A DNA stretch of 64,000 nucleotides. It comes from Spirosoma aureum. Lineage in GTDB: Bacteria > Bacteroidota > Bacteroidia > Cytophagales > Spirosomataceae. The notes beneath the pieces are model-generated. The model was not told the DNA's origin. It ran no database searches and saw only the letters and a list, made by a program, of their open reading frames with translations. The stretch is taken from positions 7,729,001-7,793,000 of the forward strand of contig NZ_CP050063.1 of assembly GCF_011604685.1 (NCBI RefSeq). The letters are read 5' to 3'. Below, piece by piece: positions 17,679 to 27,333 of the stretch. Each line of letters starts with the position of its first letter. The first letter of the stretch is position 1. Made by a program: the position numbers and the translations under genes.

Positions 17679-18023
17679 ATGACAGAAACATCATTCGCTA
17701 CTCGTTTTGTAGATGACCAGACTATTCCTTGGGAATCGGTTGCCGAGGGCGTCAAACGTAAAATCATGACTTATGACACCAACCTGATGATGGTGAAAGT
17801 TGCCTTTGAAACGGGTGGCATTGGCACTCCTCATGAGCATAGACATACCCAGATGAGCTACATTGAGAGTGGTGCTTTTGACATTACCATAGCTGATGAA
17901 ACAAAAACTCTCCGTACGGGCGACGCCTATTATATTCCGCCGGATATCCGGCACGGAGCCGTCTGTGTAGAAGCAGGTGTTCTGGTCGACGTCTTTACTC
18001 CCATGAGAGAGGATTTTGTCTAG
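17679..18023 (+). CDS. Small cupin-domain protein
   Basis: Single cupin barrel of 114 residues. The ATG at 17679 is chosen over a TTG two codons upstream. Metal ligands are visible as His52, His54 and His56 in PHEHRHTQ, a downstream Gln, and His92 in DIRHG; the GDAYYIPPDIRHGAVC end is the second cupin motif. Such proteins bind a divalent metal and act as small isomerases, dioxygenases or sensors; the role here is not determined. It is preceded by the structured RNA candidate. Confidence 0.85.
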   Translation: MTETSFATRFVDDQTIPWESVAEGVKRKIMTYDTNLMMVKVAFETGGIGTPHEHRHTQMSYIESGAFDITIADETKTLRTGDAYYIPPDIRHGAVCVEAGVLVDVFTPMREDFV

Positions 18024-18090
18024 TAAATATGTGTTATAGAACGGGCTATAAGACTCGTTCGACTATTCAATCAATTTTTTATAACAAATC

Positions 18091-19983
18091 ATGCAACGCC
18101 CTCTTTGTTGTCTGCTCCTGTGCTTACTGTTTTACGCGGCTAGTGTATCGGCGCAGAAACCTGAATTACCTTATACAACAATTAACTTCCAGAATCTGAA
18201 CGACTTTAAACCAACTGGCAGCAACTGGAAACTCGCCGGTGACGTTTTCTACGATCTCAATAAGAGCGGAGGTGGAAGCGTCAAATCAGGAACGGGTATA
18301 CTGGTCAATGATCTTTCCGGGAAAAGCAAAGATCATCTGTTCACCAAAATGGAACACGGCGATATTGAACTGGAACTGGATTTCATGATGGAGAAAGGGT
18401 CCAACTCAGGCATCTACCTACAAGGCCGGTACGAAATTCAGTTGTTCGATAGCTGGGGTGTGAAAGTGCCGACGCCGGTCGATTGCGGTTCCATTTACGA
18501 ACGCTGGGACGAAAGCCGACCCGAAGGCCGAAAAGGCTATGAAGGTCACCCTCCCGCCCAGAATGTCAGCAAAGCACCGGGTTTGTGGCAACATTATAAA
18601 ATTGTATTTCGCGCACCCCGTTTCAACGAAAAAGGCGAAAAAATTGCCAACGCCCGTTTTATTAAAGTGATTCAGAATGGGGTAACCATCCACGAAAATA
18701 TTGAAGTAACCGGACCAACCCGATCGGCGGCTTTTCAGGATGAAAAACCCATGGGCCCGCTCATGATTCAGGGTGATCATGGTCCGGTAGCCATTCGTAC
18801 TATTAAATATAAAGCCTATGCCATTGAGCCCGTTGCGCTAACTAAATTACAGCTGAGCGCATACGATGGTAAATTCAAATCTGTTGATGAGCTGGCTTCG
18901 CTTACACCGAAACGGGAAATGCCGATCGATGTACTGGCCCATCTGGCACCTGGCAGTAAGGACAATTTTGCGGGCAAAATTACGGGTACAATTCATATCC
19001 CCCGCTCGGGCGAATACCTGCTCAACCTGAACCTGCGCTGGATTCCGGCAGAGGTTAACCCGAACGTCCGGAATGGAGCTGGCGAATTGAAAATCGCGGG
19101 TAAAAAACTCCTTACGATTAATACTGAAGATGGTGGTACGGCATCGACAAAGGTAAATCTGGAGGCAGGTGATTATCCGCTTGAACTATCTTACTACAAA
19201 AACTTTGGCTTATGGTATGCCCGAAGCAATGATATTCTCTTATCTGTTGAAGGACCTGGATTTCAGTATACAACCCTGAATCAAATTATCCGGGCTGAAG
19301 ATCCGGTTAGTGAAATCTCATTGCTGGCCAGGAGCGAACCCGTTATGCAGCGAGGCTTCGTCAACCACCACGGCCTGAAACATACGCATACCATATCGGT
19401 TGGTGAGCCAGGTGATGCCAACTATACTGTCGATCTTGCGAAAGGAGAATTTCTGCAAATCTGGCGGGGCGATTTCCTGGAAACAACGCCCATGTGGCAC
19501 GGCCGGGGCGAAACACAGCTTTCGGTTCCGTTGGGCAGCGTAATCGAACTTTCGGGTAAGCCTTCACTTGCCTGGCTGGCAGACAAAAATGCAGCCTGGC
19601 CCGACTCCAATGCTACCTATTCAAACCTGGGCTACGACATCGACAAATCAGGGCGTCCTGTTTTCAAATACACGCTGGGCACGGCAAGCGTACGGGAGTC
19701 ATTTGCGTCAACCGATGAAGGCCGAAAGTTATCGCACACATTTACAGTGGCTCCCGGAACGACTGTTGCCGGGCAGGGAATCTGGTGTCGAATCGCATCG
19801 GGAAGCGATATTACCGAATTACCTAATGGTATGTATGCGATTAATGACAAGCAGTATTTTATTGAGCTTCCCGGTAAAGAAAAACCGGTTATTCGCACTA
19901 CTGCCGCAAACACCAAAGAGCTGTTAATGTCGATAAACGCAACGAATAATACGGGCACGGTCACCTATTCAATTGTCTGGTAA
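18091..19983 (+). CDS. Secreted DUF1080 (3-keto-disaccharide hydrolase-like) protein
   Basis: 630-residue exported protein. After a signal peptide (cleaved near SVSAQ) comes a DUF1080 / 3-keto-disaccharide hydrolase domain (about 25-245), a concanavalin-like jelly roll with FQNLNDFKPTGSNWKLAGD, MEKGSNSGIYLQGRYEIQ and GPLMIQGDHGPVAIRTIKYK. A second beta-rich domain (about 285-390, with SGEYLLNLNLRW and LSYYKNF) resembles PA14-type sugar-binding modules, and a third beta-rich segment ends the protein. It is separated from the next gene by 24 bases and probably forms an operon with it. The expected role is handling oxidised or keto sugars in the periplasm. Confidence 0.85.
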   Translation: MQRPLCCLLLCLLFYAASVSAQKPELPYTTINFQNLNDFKPTGSNWKLAGDVFYDLNKSGGGSVKSGTGILVNDLSGKSKDHLFTKMEHGDIELELDFMMEKGSNSGIYLQGRYEIQLFDSWGVKVPTPVDCGSIYERWDESRPEGRKGYEGHPPAQNVSKAPGLWQHYKIVFRAPRFNEKGEKIANARFIKVIQNGVTIHENIEVTGPTRSAAFQDEKPMGPLMIQGDHGPVAIRTIKYKAYAIEPVALTKLQLSAYDGKFKSVDELASLTPKREMPIDVLAHLAPGSKDNFAGKITGTIHIPRSGEYLLNLNLRWIPAEVNPNVRNGAGELKIAGKKLLTINTEDGGTASTKVNLEAGDYPLELSYYKNFGLWYARSNDILLSVEGPGFQYTTLNQIIRAEDPVSEISLLARSEPVMQRGFVNHHGLKHTHTISVGEPGDANYTVDLAKGEFLQIWRGDFLETTPMWHGRGETQLSVPLGSVIELSGKPSLAWLADKNAAWPDSNATYSNLGYDIDKSGRPVFKYTLGTASVRESFASTDEGRKLSHTFTVAPGTTVAGQGIWCRIASGSDITELPNGMYAINDKQYFIELPGKEKPVIRTTAANTKELLMSINATNNTGTVTYSIVW

Positions 19984-20007
19984 GCGCTCAACTTCCCGAA
20001 AAACAAG

Positions 20008-22176
20008 ATGAAAGCATATACTCATAATCTCAATTCACGGGCTCTAACGGCATTGGTTGTGGCCAGCGTGGCCTGTTTAAGCCCTTTATCGAGCTGGGCG
20101 CAGATCCAATCCAAAACCGGACAGCCAGTTAGTTCAAGTAGTAAGCAACCGGCTCCAGCCCCCAAAGGTTTAGCGAAAGTTGAAGCTGATCCGGAAAAAG
20201 AGGATGATTTTTATAAACTGATTTCCCTGCCCGTTCCGGAAGATATCATTCTGGAGGTAGGCGGTATGGCCACGTTGCCCGACGGAAGTCTGGCCATCTG
20301 TACCCGACGGGGCGAAGTCTGGATCGTATCGAATCCATACATAAGTGGAACTGAACGGCCAACCTACAAGCGGTTTGCTTCTGGGCTGCACGAGCCCCTG
20401 GGACTTGCCTATAAAGATGGAGATATCTACGTAACCCAACGGAGCGAACTTACCCGTTTGCGGGATACGGACGGCGACGGGCGGGCTGATTCGTACGATA
20501 AAATTTTCTCCTGGCCATTGTCGGGTAACTATCACGAATATTCGTACGGTCCAACATTCCTGCCGAATGGAAACATGCTGGTTACGCTAAACGTAGGCTG
20601 GAGCAATAGCCTGGGGCATGGCGTTAGTCTGGTTCCCTGGCGTGGCTGGACGCTGGAAATTACGCCAGATGGAAAAATGATGCCTTTTGCCGCCGGAATG
20701 CGGTCGCCGGCTGGTTACGGCATGAATGCTGCGGGTGATTTCTTCTACACCGAAAATCAGGGCGACTGGGTTGGCTCAGGCCGTATTTCACGGGTAGAAA
20801 AAGGCGATTTTCTGGGCAATGCCGAAAGCCTTCGCTGGACAGGGTTGCCGGGATCTCCGCTAAAACTGAAGAAAGATGAAGTGCCAAACACGGGCGAACC
20901 TTTATATGATGTGGCCAAACGCGTACCAGCCCTGAAGGCTCCGGCAGTATGGTTACCGCATGGTATTCTGGGCATATCGACATCGGGGTTCATGAGCGAC
21001 AATACGAACGGGAAATTTGGGCCTTTTGCCAACCAGGTATTCGTTGGCGACCAAGGACAAAGTATCCTGTCACGGGTTGATTTCGAAAAAGTTAAAGGCG
21101 AATATCAGGGCGTGGTTTTCCCGTTCCGCGAAGGTTTCTCGTCGGGCGTACTGCGTATGGCATGGGGGCACGATGCCTCTATGTTTGTGGGCATGACCAG
21201 CCGGGGGTGGTCTTCGACCGGGAAGGAGCTTTATAGCCTGCAACGCGTTGTCTGGACGGGTAGAACACCCTTTGAAATGAAGACTATTCATGCGATGCCC
21301 GACGGTTTTGAGATCGAGTTTACGGCTCCTGTCGATCCTGAGCTTGCGGCCAATCCTGAGTCTTATAAAGTTACTGGCTTCAATTATAAGTATCACGCTA
21401 CCTATGGTAGTCCGGTCATTAACCGGGGCGGTTGCCCAATTCGGGGTATTGTCGTATCAAAGGATGGGCTGAAAGCACGGCTGGTGATCGATAGTCTCCG
21501 ATTAGGCTATATTCATGAGATTACAACACCGGGTGTTCGTTCGGCAACCGGCCGGGCTTTGCTGCATAATGTCGGCTATTACACCCTCAACAACATACCG
21601 GACGGCGAAAAGCTGGCCATTGCAGCCGCTGCGCCAAAGCACGATCATTCCGATATGGCTATGGCATCTACGTCATCGGCACCACCGGTCAGCACAAAGT
21701 CGACTAGCCCGAAAGGGAAACCCGTGACTAAAGCGGGGGCTGCCAAAACGGCTGTCAGCAGTGCAGCCAAGCGGGTAACGGAAATGCCGGCGTCGTGGGG
21801 AGAACCCGATTATACGATCACGATCGGTACTAAACCAGGGCTTAAGTTTGCTCCTGAGCAGTTTCAGGTAAAAGCAGGTAGTAAGGTCCGCGTTGTCTTC
21901 AACAATGAAGATGACATGCTCCATAACTTCGTGGTAGTAACACCCGGCACAGCAGTTCAGGTTGGCGAACTGGCTATGAAATTAGGCCTTGAAGGGCAGG
22001 AGAAAAACTACATTCCGCAGTCTGACAAGGTTTTACATCATACCAATCTGCTTCAGCCCAACACAAACGAGACGATTTACTTTATCGCTCCCGATAAACC
22101 CGGCGACTATACATATGAGTGCTCAGTACCAGGGCACTTTTATGTCATGCAGGGTAAGATGAAAGTTGTCAAATAA
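20008..22176 (+). CDS. Sorbosone-dehydrogenase-like beta-propeller fused to a blue-copper (azurin/plastocyanin-like) domain
   Basis: 722-residue secreted fusion. After a signal peptide and a Pro/Lys-rich linker, residues about 70-420 form a beta-propeller of the PQQ-type glucose/sorbosone dehydrogenase family (GGMATLPDGSLAICTRRGEVW, GLHEPLGLAYKDGDIYVTQR, DTDGDGRAD). A middle domain (about 425-530) looks Ig-like. After a Ser/Lys/Ala-rich linker (about 540-590), a type I copper domain follows. Its ligands can be read directly: His639 (MLHNF), Cys705, His710 and Met714 in CSVPGHFYVMQG. This suggests electron transfer from sugar oxidation to copper, as in some PVC and Bacteroidota fusion proteins. 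It lies between the DUF1080 and GH9 genes. Confidence 0.87.
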   Translation: MKAYTHNLNSRALTALVVASVACLSPLSSWAQIQSKTGQPVSSSSKQPAPAPKGLAKVEADPEKEDDFYKLISLPVPEDIILEVGGMATLPDGSLAICTRRGEVWIVSNPYISGTERPTYKRFASGLHEPLGLAYKDGDIYVTQRSELTRLRDTDGDGRADSYDKIFSWPLSGNYHEYSYGPTFLPNGNMLVTLNVGWSNSLGHGVSLVPWRGWTLEITPDGKMMPFAAGMRSPAGYGMNAAGDFFYTENQGDWVGSGRISRVEKGDFLGNAESLRWTGLPGSPLKLKKDEVPNTGEPLYDVAKRVPALKAPAVWLPHGILGISTSGFMSDNTNGKFGPFANQVFVGDQGQSILSRVDFEKVKGEYQGVVFPFREGFSSGVLRMAWGHDASMFVGMTSRGWSSTGKELYSLQRVVWTGRTPFEMKTIHAMPDGFEIEFTAPVDPELAANPESYKVTGFNYKYHATYGSPVINRGGCPIRGIVVSKDGLKARLVIDSLRLGYIHEITTPGVRSATGRALLHNVGYYTLNNIPDGEKLAIAAAAPKHDHSDMAMASTSSAPPVSTKSTSPKGKPVTKAGAAKTAVSSAAKRVTEMPASWGEPDYTITIGTKPGLKFAPEQFQVKAGSKVRVVFNNEDDMLHNFVVVTPGTAVQVGELAMKLGLEGQEKNYIPQSDKVLHHTNLLQPNTNETIYFIAPDKPGDYTYECSVPGHFYVMQGKMKVVK

Positions 22177-22193
22177 AGTTCCTGTAAAAAAGA

Positions 22194-22297
22194 TGTAGCG
22201 TAGGCAGCAATCTGCCTGGCCGTAAATCAAGTTGTAAAGAAAAAGCGTTTCGCTACAGCTTCCCCCTACGGTCAGGCAGATTGCCATCTACGCTACA
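22194..22297 (+). terminator. Long imperfect hairpin
   Basis: Arms 22194-22224 and 22267-22297 match at roughly 27 of 31 positions across a 42-base loop that carries its own small hairpin (AGCG TTT CGCT). It separates the copper fusion protein from the GH9 gene and may end the DUF1080-copper transcript. Confidence 0.6.
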
Positions 22298-22331
22298 CTT
22301 ATAAAAGCCCCAATCGCAACCTGAACCCGTT

Positions 22332-24128
22332 ATGACCATTCCTGTAAAGCTATCCTTTTACCTTTCTCTTCTGCTACTGATTGCCTGTAGATTACCGGTC
22401 CAGAGTCAACCGTTATCAGAAGCGATTCGGCTCAACCAGCTTGGTTATTATCCCAATGCTGCGAAAATTGCGGTTGTAGTCGGAGAAACACAGGGAGCTT
22501 TTCAGCTGGTTTCGGCGGATTTAAAAACGGTTGTCTTTTCAGGGAATCTGGGTGAAGCCCGGCAGAATGCGATTTCAGGAAAAACAACCCGTACTGCTGA
22601 TTTTTCTACGTTTACCAAAACTGGCACTTACGTTGTGGTGATTCCGGGTATAGGTCACTCCTACCCGTTCGAAATTCGGCCCAGTGTGCATAAGAACCTG
22701 GCGATTGGGGCGCTGAAAGGCTTCTATTATCAGCGCGCATCGACTGAGCTACCCGCCAAATTTGCCGGAAAATGGGCACGGCCAGCGGGTCATCCCGACA
22801 ATCGCGTACTCATTCATCCATCTGCGGCTTCGAAAGATCGACCAGCGGGTACGGTTATTGCATCGACCAGAGGCTGGTACGACGCGGGTGATTACAACAA
22901 GTACATTGTCAATTCGGGCATAACGATGGGCACACTTCTGTCGCTATACGAAGATTTTCCGGCCGACATGAACGCATTAAAAACCGATATTCCAGAAAGC
23001 ACGAATAAAATTCCTGATCTGCTCGATGAGGTACTCTGGAATCTGCGGTGGATGCTAACCATGCAGGACCCGACTGACGGTGGTGTGTATCATAAACTGA
23101 CGAATCCTCGTTTCGACGGAATGATTATGCCCGACAAAGCCGTTAATGATCGCTATGTCGTCCAGAAGAGCATTACGGCTACCCTCGATTTTGCGGCTGT
23201 GATGGCTCAGGCCGGGCGCGTCTACAAAGCATATAATCGTGAATTACCCGGTCTGGCCGATTCCTGTGTGTCGGCAGCCACGAAAGCCTGGACTTGGGCG
23301 AAAGCCAATCCAACAGTCGTGTACAATCAGGCCGACATGAATGCTAAATTCGATCCTGATGTCGTAACCGGAAGCTACGAAGACCGTAATGCCAGCGATG
23401 AGTGGATCTGGGCTGCCGCCGAACTCTACGCGACCACTAAAGACGAATCTTATTATAAAGCGGTCAACCTGTTTCCCGATACGAAAACGCCCTTGCCAGC
23501 CTGGCCGCAGGTTCGTACCCTGGCCTATTACACACTGGCCCGCTTCGGCAACGACCTCACTTCACTCGGTAAAAAAGATTTACCCTTAGTGAAACAACAC
23601 CTGACAACAATGGCCGATTCGTTGCTTATGGGTGCCGACAAACAGGCTTTCCAAACGGTTATGGGGAAGTCGGCCAAGGATTTTATCTGGGGAAGTAGCG
23701 CCGAAGCAGCTAATCAGGGAATTGCTTTGCTCCAGGTCTATCGCTTCACGGACTCCCCCAATCGAAGCCAGTATTTGCTGTATGCACTTGGAAACCTCGA
23801 CTACTTACTTGGTCGGAATGCAGTGGGTTACTCCTTCGTAACGGGCTTTGGCGACAAAACACCCATGCATCCCCATCACCGGCCTTCTATCGCTGACGGC
23901 ATTGTGGAGCCGATTCCGGGTTTATTATCAGGGGGGACTAACGCAAATGCCGCACGGCAGGATAAATGCGCGGGATATACCAGCACTGTAGCTGATGAAG
24001 TCTATATCGACGCTGATTGTTCATATGCCTCCAACGAAATTGCCATCAACTGGAACGCACCACTGGTTTATCTGACTTTCGCTCTGGAAGCATTGCAGAA
24101 GGATCAGAAACCAGCTTTACCTAAATAA
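22332..24128 (+). CDS. Glycoside hydrolase family 9 endoglucanase, lipoprotein or secreted
   Basis: Inverting beta-1,4-glucanase. A signal sequence with a Cys (LLIACRLPVQ) suggests a lipoprotein or a cleaved peptide. An N-terminal Ig-like cellulase domain (IRLNQLGYYPNAAKIAVVV, about residues 30-120) precedes the (alpha/alpha)6 barrel. The catalytic base pair is in GWYDAGDYNKY (Asp184 and Asp187), and the acid is Glu569 in YASNEIAINWNAPLVYL, the standard GH9 C-terminal signature. The GYSFVTGFG and HPHHRPS segments are also family marks. At 598 residues it is full length. It ends 23 bases before the convergent alpha-hydroxyacid oxidase, without a visible terminator. Confidence 0.93.
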   Translation: MTIPVKLSFYLSLLLLIACRLPVQSQPLSEAIRLNQLGYYPNAAKIAVVVGETQGAFQLVSADLKTVVFSGNLGEARQNAISGKTTRTADFSTFTKTGTYVVVIPGIGHSYPFEIRPSVHKNLAIGALKGFYYQRASTELPAKFAGKWARPAGHPDNRVLIHPSAASKDRPAGTVIASTRGWYDAGDYNKYIVNSGITMGTLLSLYEDFPADMNALKTDIPESTNKIPDLLDEVLWNLRWMLTMQDPTDGGVYHKLTNPRFDGMIMPDKAVNDRYVVQKSITATLDFAAVMAQAGRVYKAYNRELPGLADSCVSAATKAWTWAKANPTVVYNQADMNAKFDPDVVTGSYEDRNASDEWIWAAAELYATTKDESYYKAVNLFPDTKTPLPAWPQVRTLAYYTLARFGNDLTSLGKKDLPLVKQHLTTMADSLLMGADKQAFQTVMGKSAKDFIWGSSAEAANQGIALLQVYRFTDSPNRSQYLLYALGNLDYLLGRNAVGYSFVTGFGDKTPMHPHHRPSIADGIVEPIPGLLSGGTNANAARQDKCAGYTSTVADEVYIDADCSYASNEIAINWNAPLVYLTFALEALQKDQKPALPK

Positions 24129-24151
24129 ACTGGACTATCAACTTGCAGGCA

Positions 24152-25201
24152 TTATTGCCAAATCACGGATTGATCGATACTCGAAATCGTGGCTTTGCCC
24201 GTCAAAGCCATAGCCAGTTCAAGTTCGGTTCGGAGTATTGTCAGCACTTTCGATACGCCTGCTGCTCCACCACAGGCCAGCCCAAAACAAATAGGTTTCC
24301 CCACCAATACCGCATCCGCACCCAGCGCAATGGCTTTCACCACATCCGTTCCCCGTCGGATGCCACCGTCCATTAAGATCGGTACTCGCTTGTTTACAGT
24401 TTCGGCAATACGAGGAAGAACCTCAATCGTAGCAGGCACCGTGTCTAGATTCCGTCCGCCGTGGTTGGACACAATAATGCCCGAAACACCCGCCTGAACG
24501 GCTAAGTCGGCATCGTCAGGATTCAAAATTCCTTTGAGCAGAATGGGAATTTTGACGAATGATTGTAACCACTCGATGTCTTTCCAGGTCAGGGATTTTG
24601 TCAGCGCAAAGGCGTCAGCCATATGGGGTGTACTCACGCCATCCGGCATGGCAAAATCAACTCGTTGCTGACGATTACGGACACCAGCAACGGGTGTATC
24701 AACCGTAACGCAAAGCGCCCGGCAACCCTGTGCTTCAGCCTCCTGAATGAGTGCCCTGGTAAGTTCTCTGTCGTCTCTTACATAGAGCTGAAACCATAAA
24801 GGTTGTGTTGCTACACGGGCGATTTCGCTAAGGGGCGTGGTGGTGAATGAACTAACGACATAAACAGCCGATGCAGTGCTAGCGCCCTGAGCAGTAGCCA
24901 GTTCGCCTGCCGGGTGCATGATTTTATGGTAAGCGGTGGGGGCGATCAGAATTGGATAGGGCAAGTCGAGCCCCAACAGCGATGTCCGGGTATCGATTTC
25001 GCCGACATCCACAAGCACTCTTGTGTTTAGTTTTATGGCATCCAGCGCCTGCCGGTTCCATCGGAGTGAAAATTCGTCAGCGGCTCCACTGGCTACGTAT
25101 TCGTAGGCCATTTCGGTCATGTTGCCAACCGCCAGCCGCTCAACATCAAACAGGTTAATTATTTCGGATAAATCAATGGGGTCATTTTGCGGTAAACTCA
25201 T
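24152..25201 (-). CDS. FMN-dependent alpha-hydroxy-acid oxidase/dehydrogenase
   Basis: TIM-barrel flavoprotein of the glycolate oxidase / lactate dehydrogenase / mandelate dehydrogenase family, 349 residues. Active-site residues are in the expected order: Tyr140 in WFQLYV, Lys223 in LLKGI, His247 and Arg250 in SNHGGR, and a C-terminal phosphate-binding segment DGGIRRGTDVVKAIALGADAV. It lacks a membrane-targeting insert, which suggests a soluble oxidase or dehydrogenase that converts L-lactate or a similar 2-hydroxy acid to the keto acid. Substrate specificity cannot be read. Confidence 0.9.
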   Translation of the reverse strand: MSLPQNDPIDLSEIINLFDVERLAVGNMTEMAYEYVASGAADEFSLRWNRQALDAIKLNTRVLVDVGEIDTRTSLLGLDLPYPILIAPTAYHKIMHPAGELATAQGASTASAVYVVSSFTTTPLSEIARVATQPLWFQLYVRDDRELTRALIQEAEAQGCRALCVTVDTPVAGVRNRQQRVDFAMPDGVSTPHMADAFALTKSLTWKDIEWLQSFVKIPILLKGILNPDDADLAVQAGVSGIIVSNHGGRNLDTVPATIEVLPRIAETVNKRVPILMDGGIRRGTDVVKAIALGADAVLVGKPICFGLACGGAAGVSKVLTILRTELELAMALTGKATISSIDQSVIWQ

Positions 25202-25515
25202 GGGGTATTAGCAAACTGGTTGAACGCCTTTCCAAGATGTATAGTCAAGGCCATAAAGTAATTCATCCTGGCCATTCTACCCCATTACCAACGTATCTCT
25301 CCTGGTAAAGTCATTCAAGGTTAAGCTTGTTTTTTTACTGTCCGGAATAACTTCCATCAATAACAGTAGCGGCAGAATTCTGTACCCAGGCTAATTTAGG
25401 GCGCAACATGGGTGTTAGATTCTGGTACTATGTTTTCAATTAGTTATCCTCTATTATAAGTACTGGTAGTGCTCAAAACGCAACTTCTCATTTTACCTAA
25501 AGCTTGCTGTTACAA
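25202..25515. other. Intergenic gap
   Basis: About 314 bases between the oxidase gene start and the 3' end of cheB. No frame, RNA fold or repeat could be supported. It presumably holds the oxidase promoter. Confidence 0.4.
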
Positions 25516-26100
25516 TTATTTATTCAATGAATTGATAAACGAAATCAATTCAGGTATATCCAGAATAAAGTCAATAGGAACATTCACAATAGCCTGCTGA
25601 GGCATAAAAGCAGATTGTGCTGTTGCGGGTGTCTGAGCAATTGTGATTCCGCCTGCTTTTTTGATGGACATAAGGCCATATGTCCCGTCTGAATTGGCCC
25701 CCGACAATAAAATGCCAACCAAAGAATCACCAAACACATCAGCAGCCGATTCAAACGTTACATCCAGCGAAGGGCGACTGTAGTTTACTTTTTCTGAATC
25801 ATCCAGCGAGAACGTCAGATTTTTTTCGATTAAGAGATGATAGTCTGCGGGTGCCACATAAATAATGCCCGGCCTAAGCGAGTCTTTATCTTCTACCTCC
25901 CGAACAGGAATAGTTGTTTTACCAGCCAGTAAATCCTCCAAAGTAGACTCACCGGAATTTTTGCGATGCAATACGATGATTGCCGTAAATGATACAATAG
26001 GTTGTAAGGCTGGCAATAGCTTTAACAATACATCAAGGCTACCAGCAGAACCGCCAATGACAACAGCTTTAACAGGGCTATTTAACCTATTTTCCGCCAT
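25516..26100 (-). CDS. CheB-type methylesterase, catalytic domain only
   Basis: 194-residue protein that covers only the CheB methylesterase domain, without the receiver found in classical CheB. The catalytic triad is complete: Ser18 in IGGSAGS, His45 in VLHRKNSG, and Asp138 in LLSGANSDG. CheB removes methyl groups from glutamyl residues of chemoreceptors. Here no receptor or CheA is near, so the target may be another protein. It overlaps the end of cheR by 19 bases and is the last gene of the five-gene signalling operon. A free receiver encoded two genes upstream could replace its missing regulatory domain. Confidence 0.92.
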   Translation of the reverse strand: MAENRLNSPVKAVVIGGSAGSLDVLLKLLPALQPIVSFTAIIVLHRKNSGESTLEDLLAGKTTIPVREVEDKDSLRPGIIYVAPADYHLLIEKNLTFSLDDSEKVNYSRPSLDVTFESAADVFGDSLVGILLSGANSDGTYGLMSIKKAGGITIAQTPATAQSAFMPQQAIVNVPIDFILDIPELISFINSLNK

Positions 26101-26891
26101 ATTTTTTCCTTACCCAATTGCTTGTATTTTAATTTAACCATCGAAAATTTTAGTGTTTCCTTTGAGCCTAACGCCAGATAGCCAAGCTGGGCTAAACTCT
26201 CATCAAACAAATCAAATACACGATCCTGCAAAGGCTTATCAAAATAAATTAATACGTTTCGGCAAAGAATTAAATCAAATTCATTAAATGATCGGTCAGA
26301 GACTAGATTATGGATTGAGAAAATCATTTTTTCTGATAATTTTTCATCAAATTTTACCTGACCATATTGGGCCGTATAGTAAGATGAAAAATCATTTATG
26401 CCACCAGATTCTATATAATTTTCTGAATACTGTTTCATGTGAGCCAGCGGAAAAATACCATTTCTCGCTTTTTCGAGTGCCGCCGGATTTAAATCAGTGG
26501 CATAGATCAATGATTTATGCAGAAGCTTGGCTTCTTTAAGTAAAATAGCCATTGAAAAAACCTCTTCACCTGTCGAACAGCCTGCATGCCATATGCGAAT
26601 AAATGGTTTGGCAGTCAATGTAGTTAATATGTCAGTTCTAAGGCATTTATAGAACAGAGGATCACGAAACATTTCGGTAACGGTCACGGTAATTTCTTCC
26701 ACAAACCGTTTCAAATAATCCGCATCTGATCGTACACGATGCCTGAACTCGGCAAAGCTTGGAAATTTATCCAGCGTACAAAGCCGGATTATTCGTCTCT
26801 TCAAAGATGCTCTGGAATAATTGGAGAAGTCATATCCATATAATTCATACAGATCATTTACTAATTGGTCAACTTCGGCCTCTTCTATCAT
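26082..26891 (-). CDS. CheR-type protein-glutamate methyltransferase
   Basis: SAM-dependent methyltransferase (269 residues from the ATG at 26891; a TTG at 26903 would add four). The N-terminal all-helical domain has DLYELYGYDFSNYSRASLKRRI, followed by EEITVTVTEMFRDP, the SAM-binding IWHAGCSTGEEVFSMAILL, the YATDLNPAALEKAR acidic loop, and FDLILCRNVLIYFD near the C-terminus. All are typical of CheR. It begins right after the receiver gene stop and overlaps cheB, so the three are almost certainly translated together. Confidence 0.94.
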   Translation of the reverse strand: MIEEAEVDQLVNDLYELYGYDFSNYSRASLKRRIIRLCTLDKFPSFAEFRHRVRSDADYLKRFVEEITVTVTEMFRDPLFYKCLRTDILTTLTAKPFIRIWHAGCSTGEEVFSMAILLKEAKLLHKSLIYATDLNPAALEKARNGIFPLAHMKQYSENYIESGGINDFSSYYTAQYGQVKFDEKLSEKMIFSIHNLVSDRSFNEFDLILCRNVLIYFDKPLQDRVFDLFDESLAQLGYLALGSKETLKFSMVKLKYKQLGKEKIWRKIG

Positions 26892-26903
26892 TACGCAATT
26901 CAA

Positions 26904-27269
26904 TTAAACACGCAACAATAGTTGCAATAATCTATCCACATCGACAGGCTTGGCGATATAATCGGTTGCCCCGGCCTGTAAACACTTCTCCCGATCACCC
27001 ACCATTGCCTGCGCTGTAACGGCAAAGATGGGCGTATGACGTCGCTTATCAATGTTTTTAATGCGGGGAATTGCTTCGTAGCCATCCATTTCGGGCATCA
27101 TCATATCGATCAGTATGACATCCACCGTGTCATCGGTCTTTAATAAATCGAGTGCTTCCTGCGCACTATTACAGGCTATGCAATCAAATGATTTTGCTTT
27201 TAGTGTAGCAGTTAATGCAAAAATATTCCTTGCATCATCATCAATGATTAATACACGTTTTTTAACCAT
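26904..27269 (-). CDS. Single-domain response regulator
   Basis: 121-residue stand-alone receiver with the acidic pair in LIIDDDARN, the phospho-acceptor Asp in LIDMMMPEMDGYEA, the conserved Ser/Thr site in FAVTAQAM, and the final Lys in IAKPVDVD. It closely resembles the third receiver of the adjacent hybrid kinase (same DARN/DVRN, DMMMP and KPVD patterns), so a local duplication is likely. It could relay phosphate from that kinase to CheB/CheR or another partner. It sits in the middle of the operon, directly before cheR. Confidence 0.93.
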   Translation of the reverse strand: MVKKRVLIIDDDARNIFALTATLKAKSFDCIACNSAQEALDLLKTDDTVDVILIDMMMPEMDGYEAIPRIKNIDKRRHTPIFAVTAQAMVGDREKCLQAGATDYIAKPVDVDRLLQLLLRV

Positions 27270-27333
27270 TTTCTCTTGTTCAATCAGGGCTCCAGACTGG
27301 CTAAAGCGTAAGAATTACAGGTAGTACAATTAA

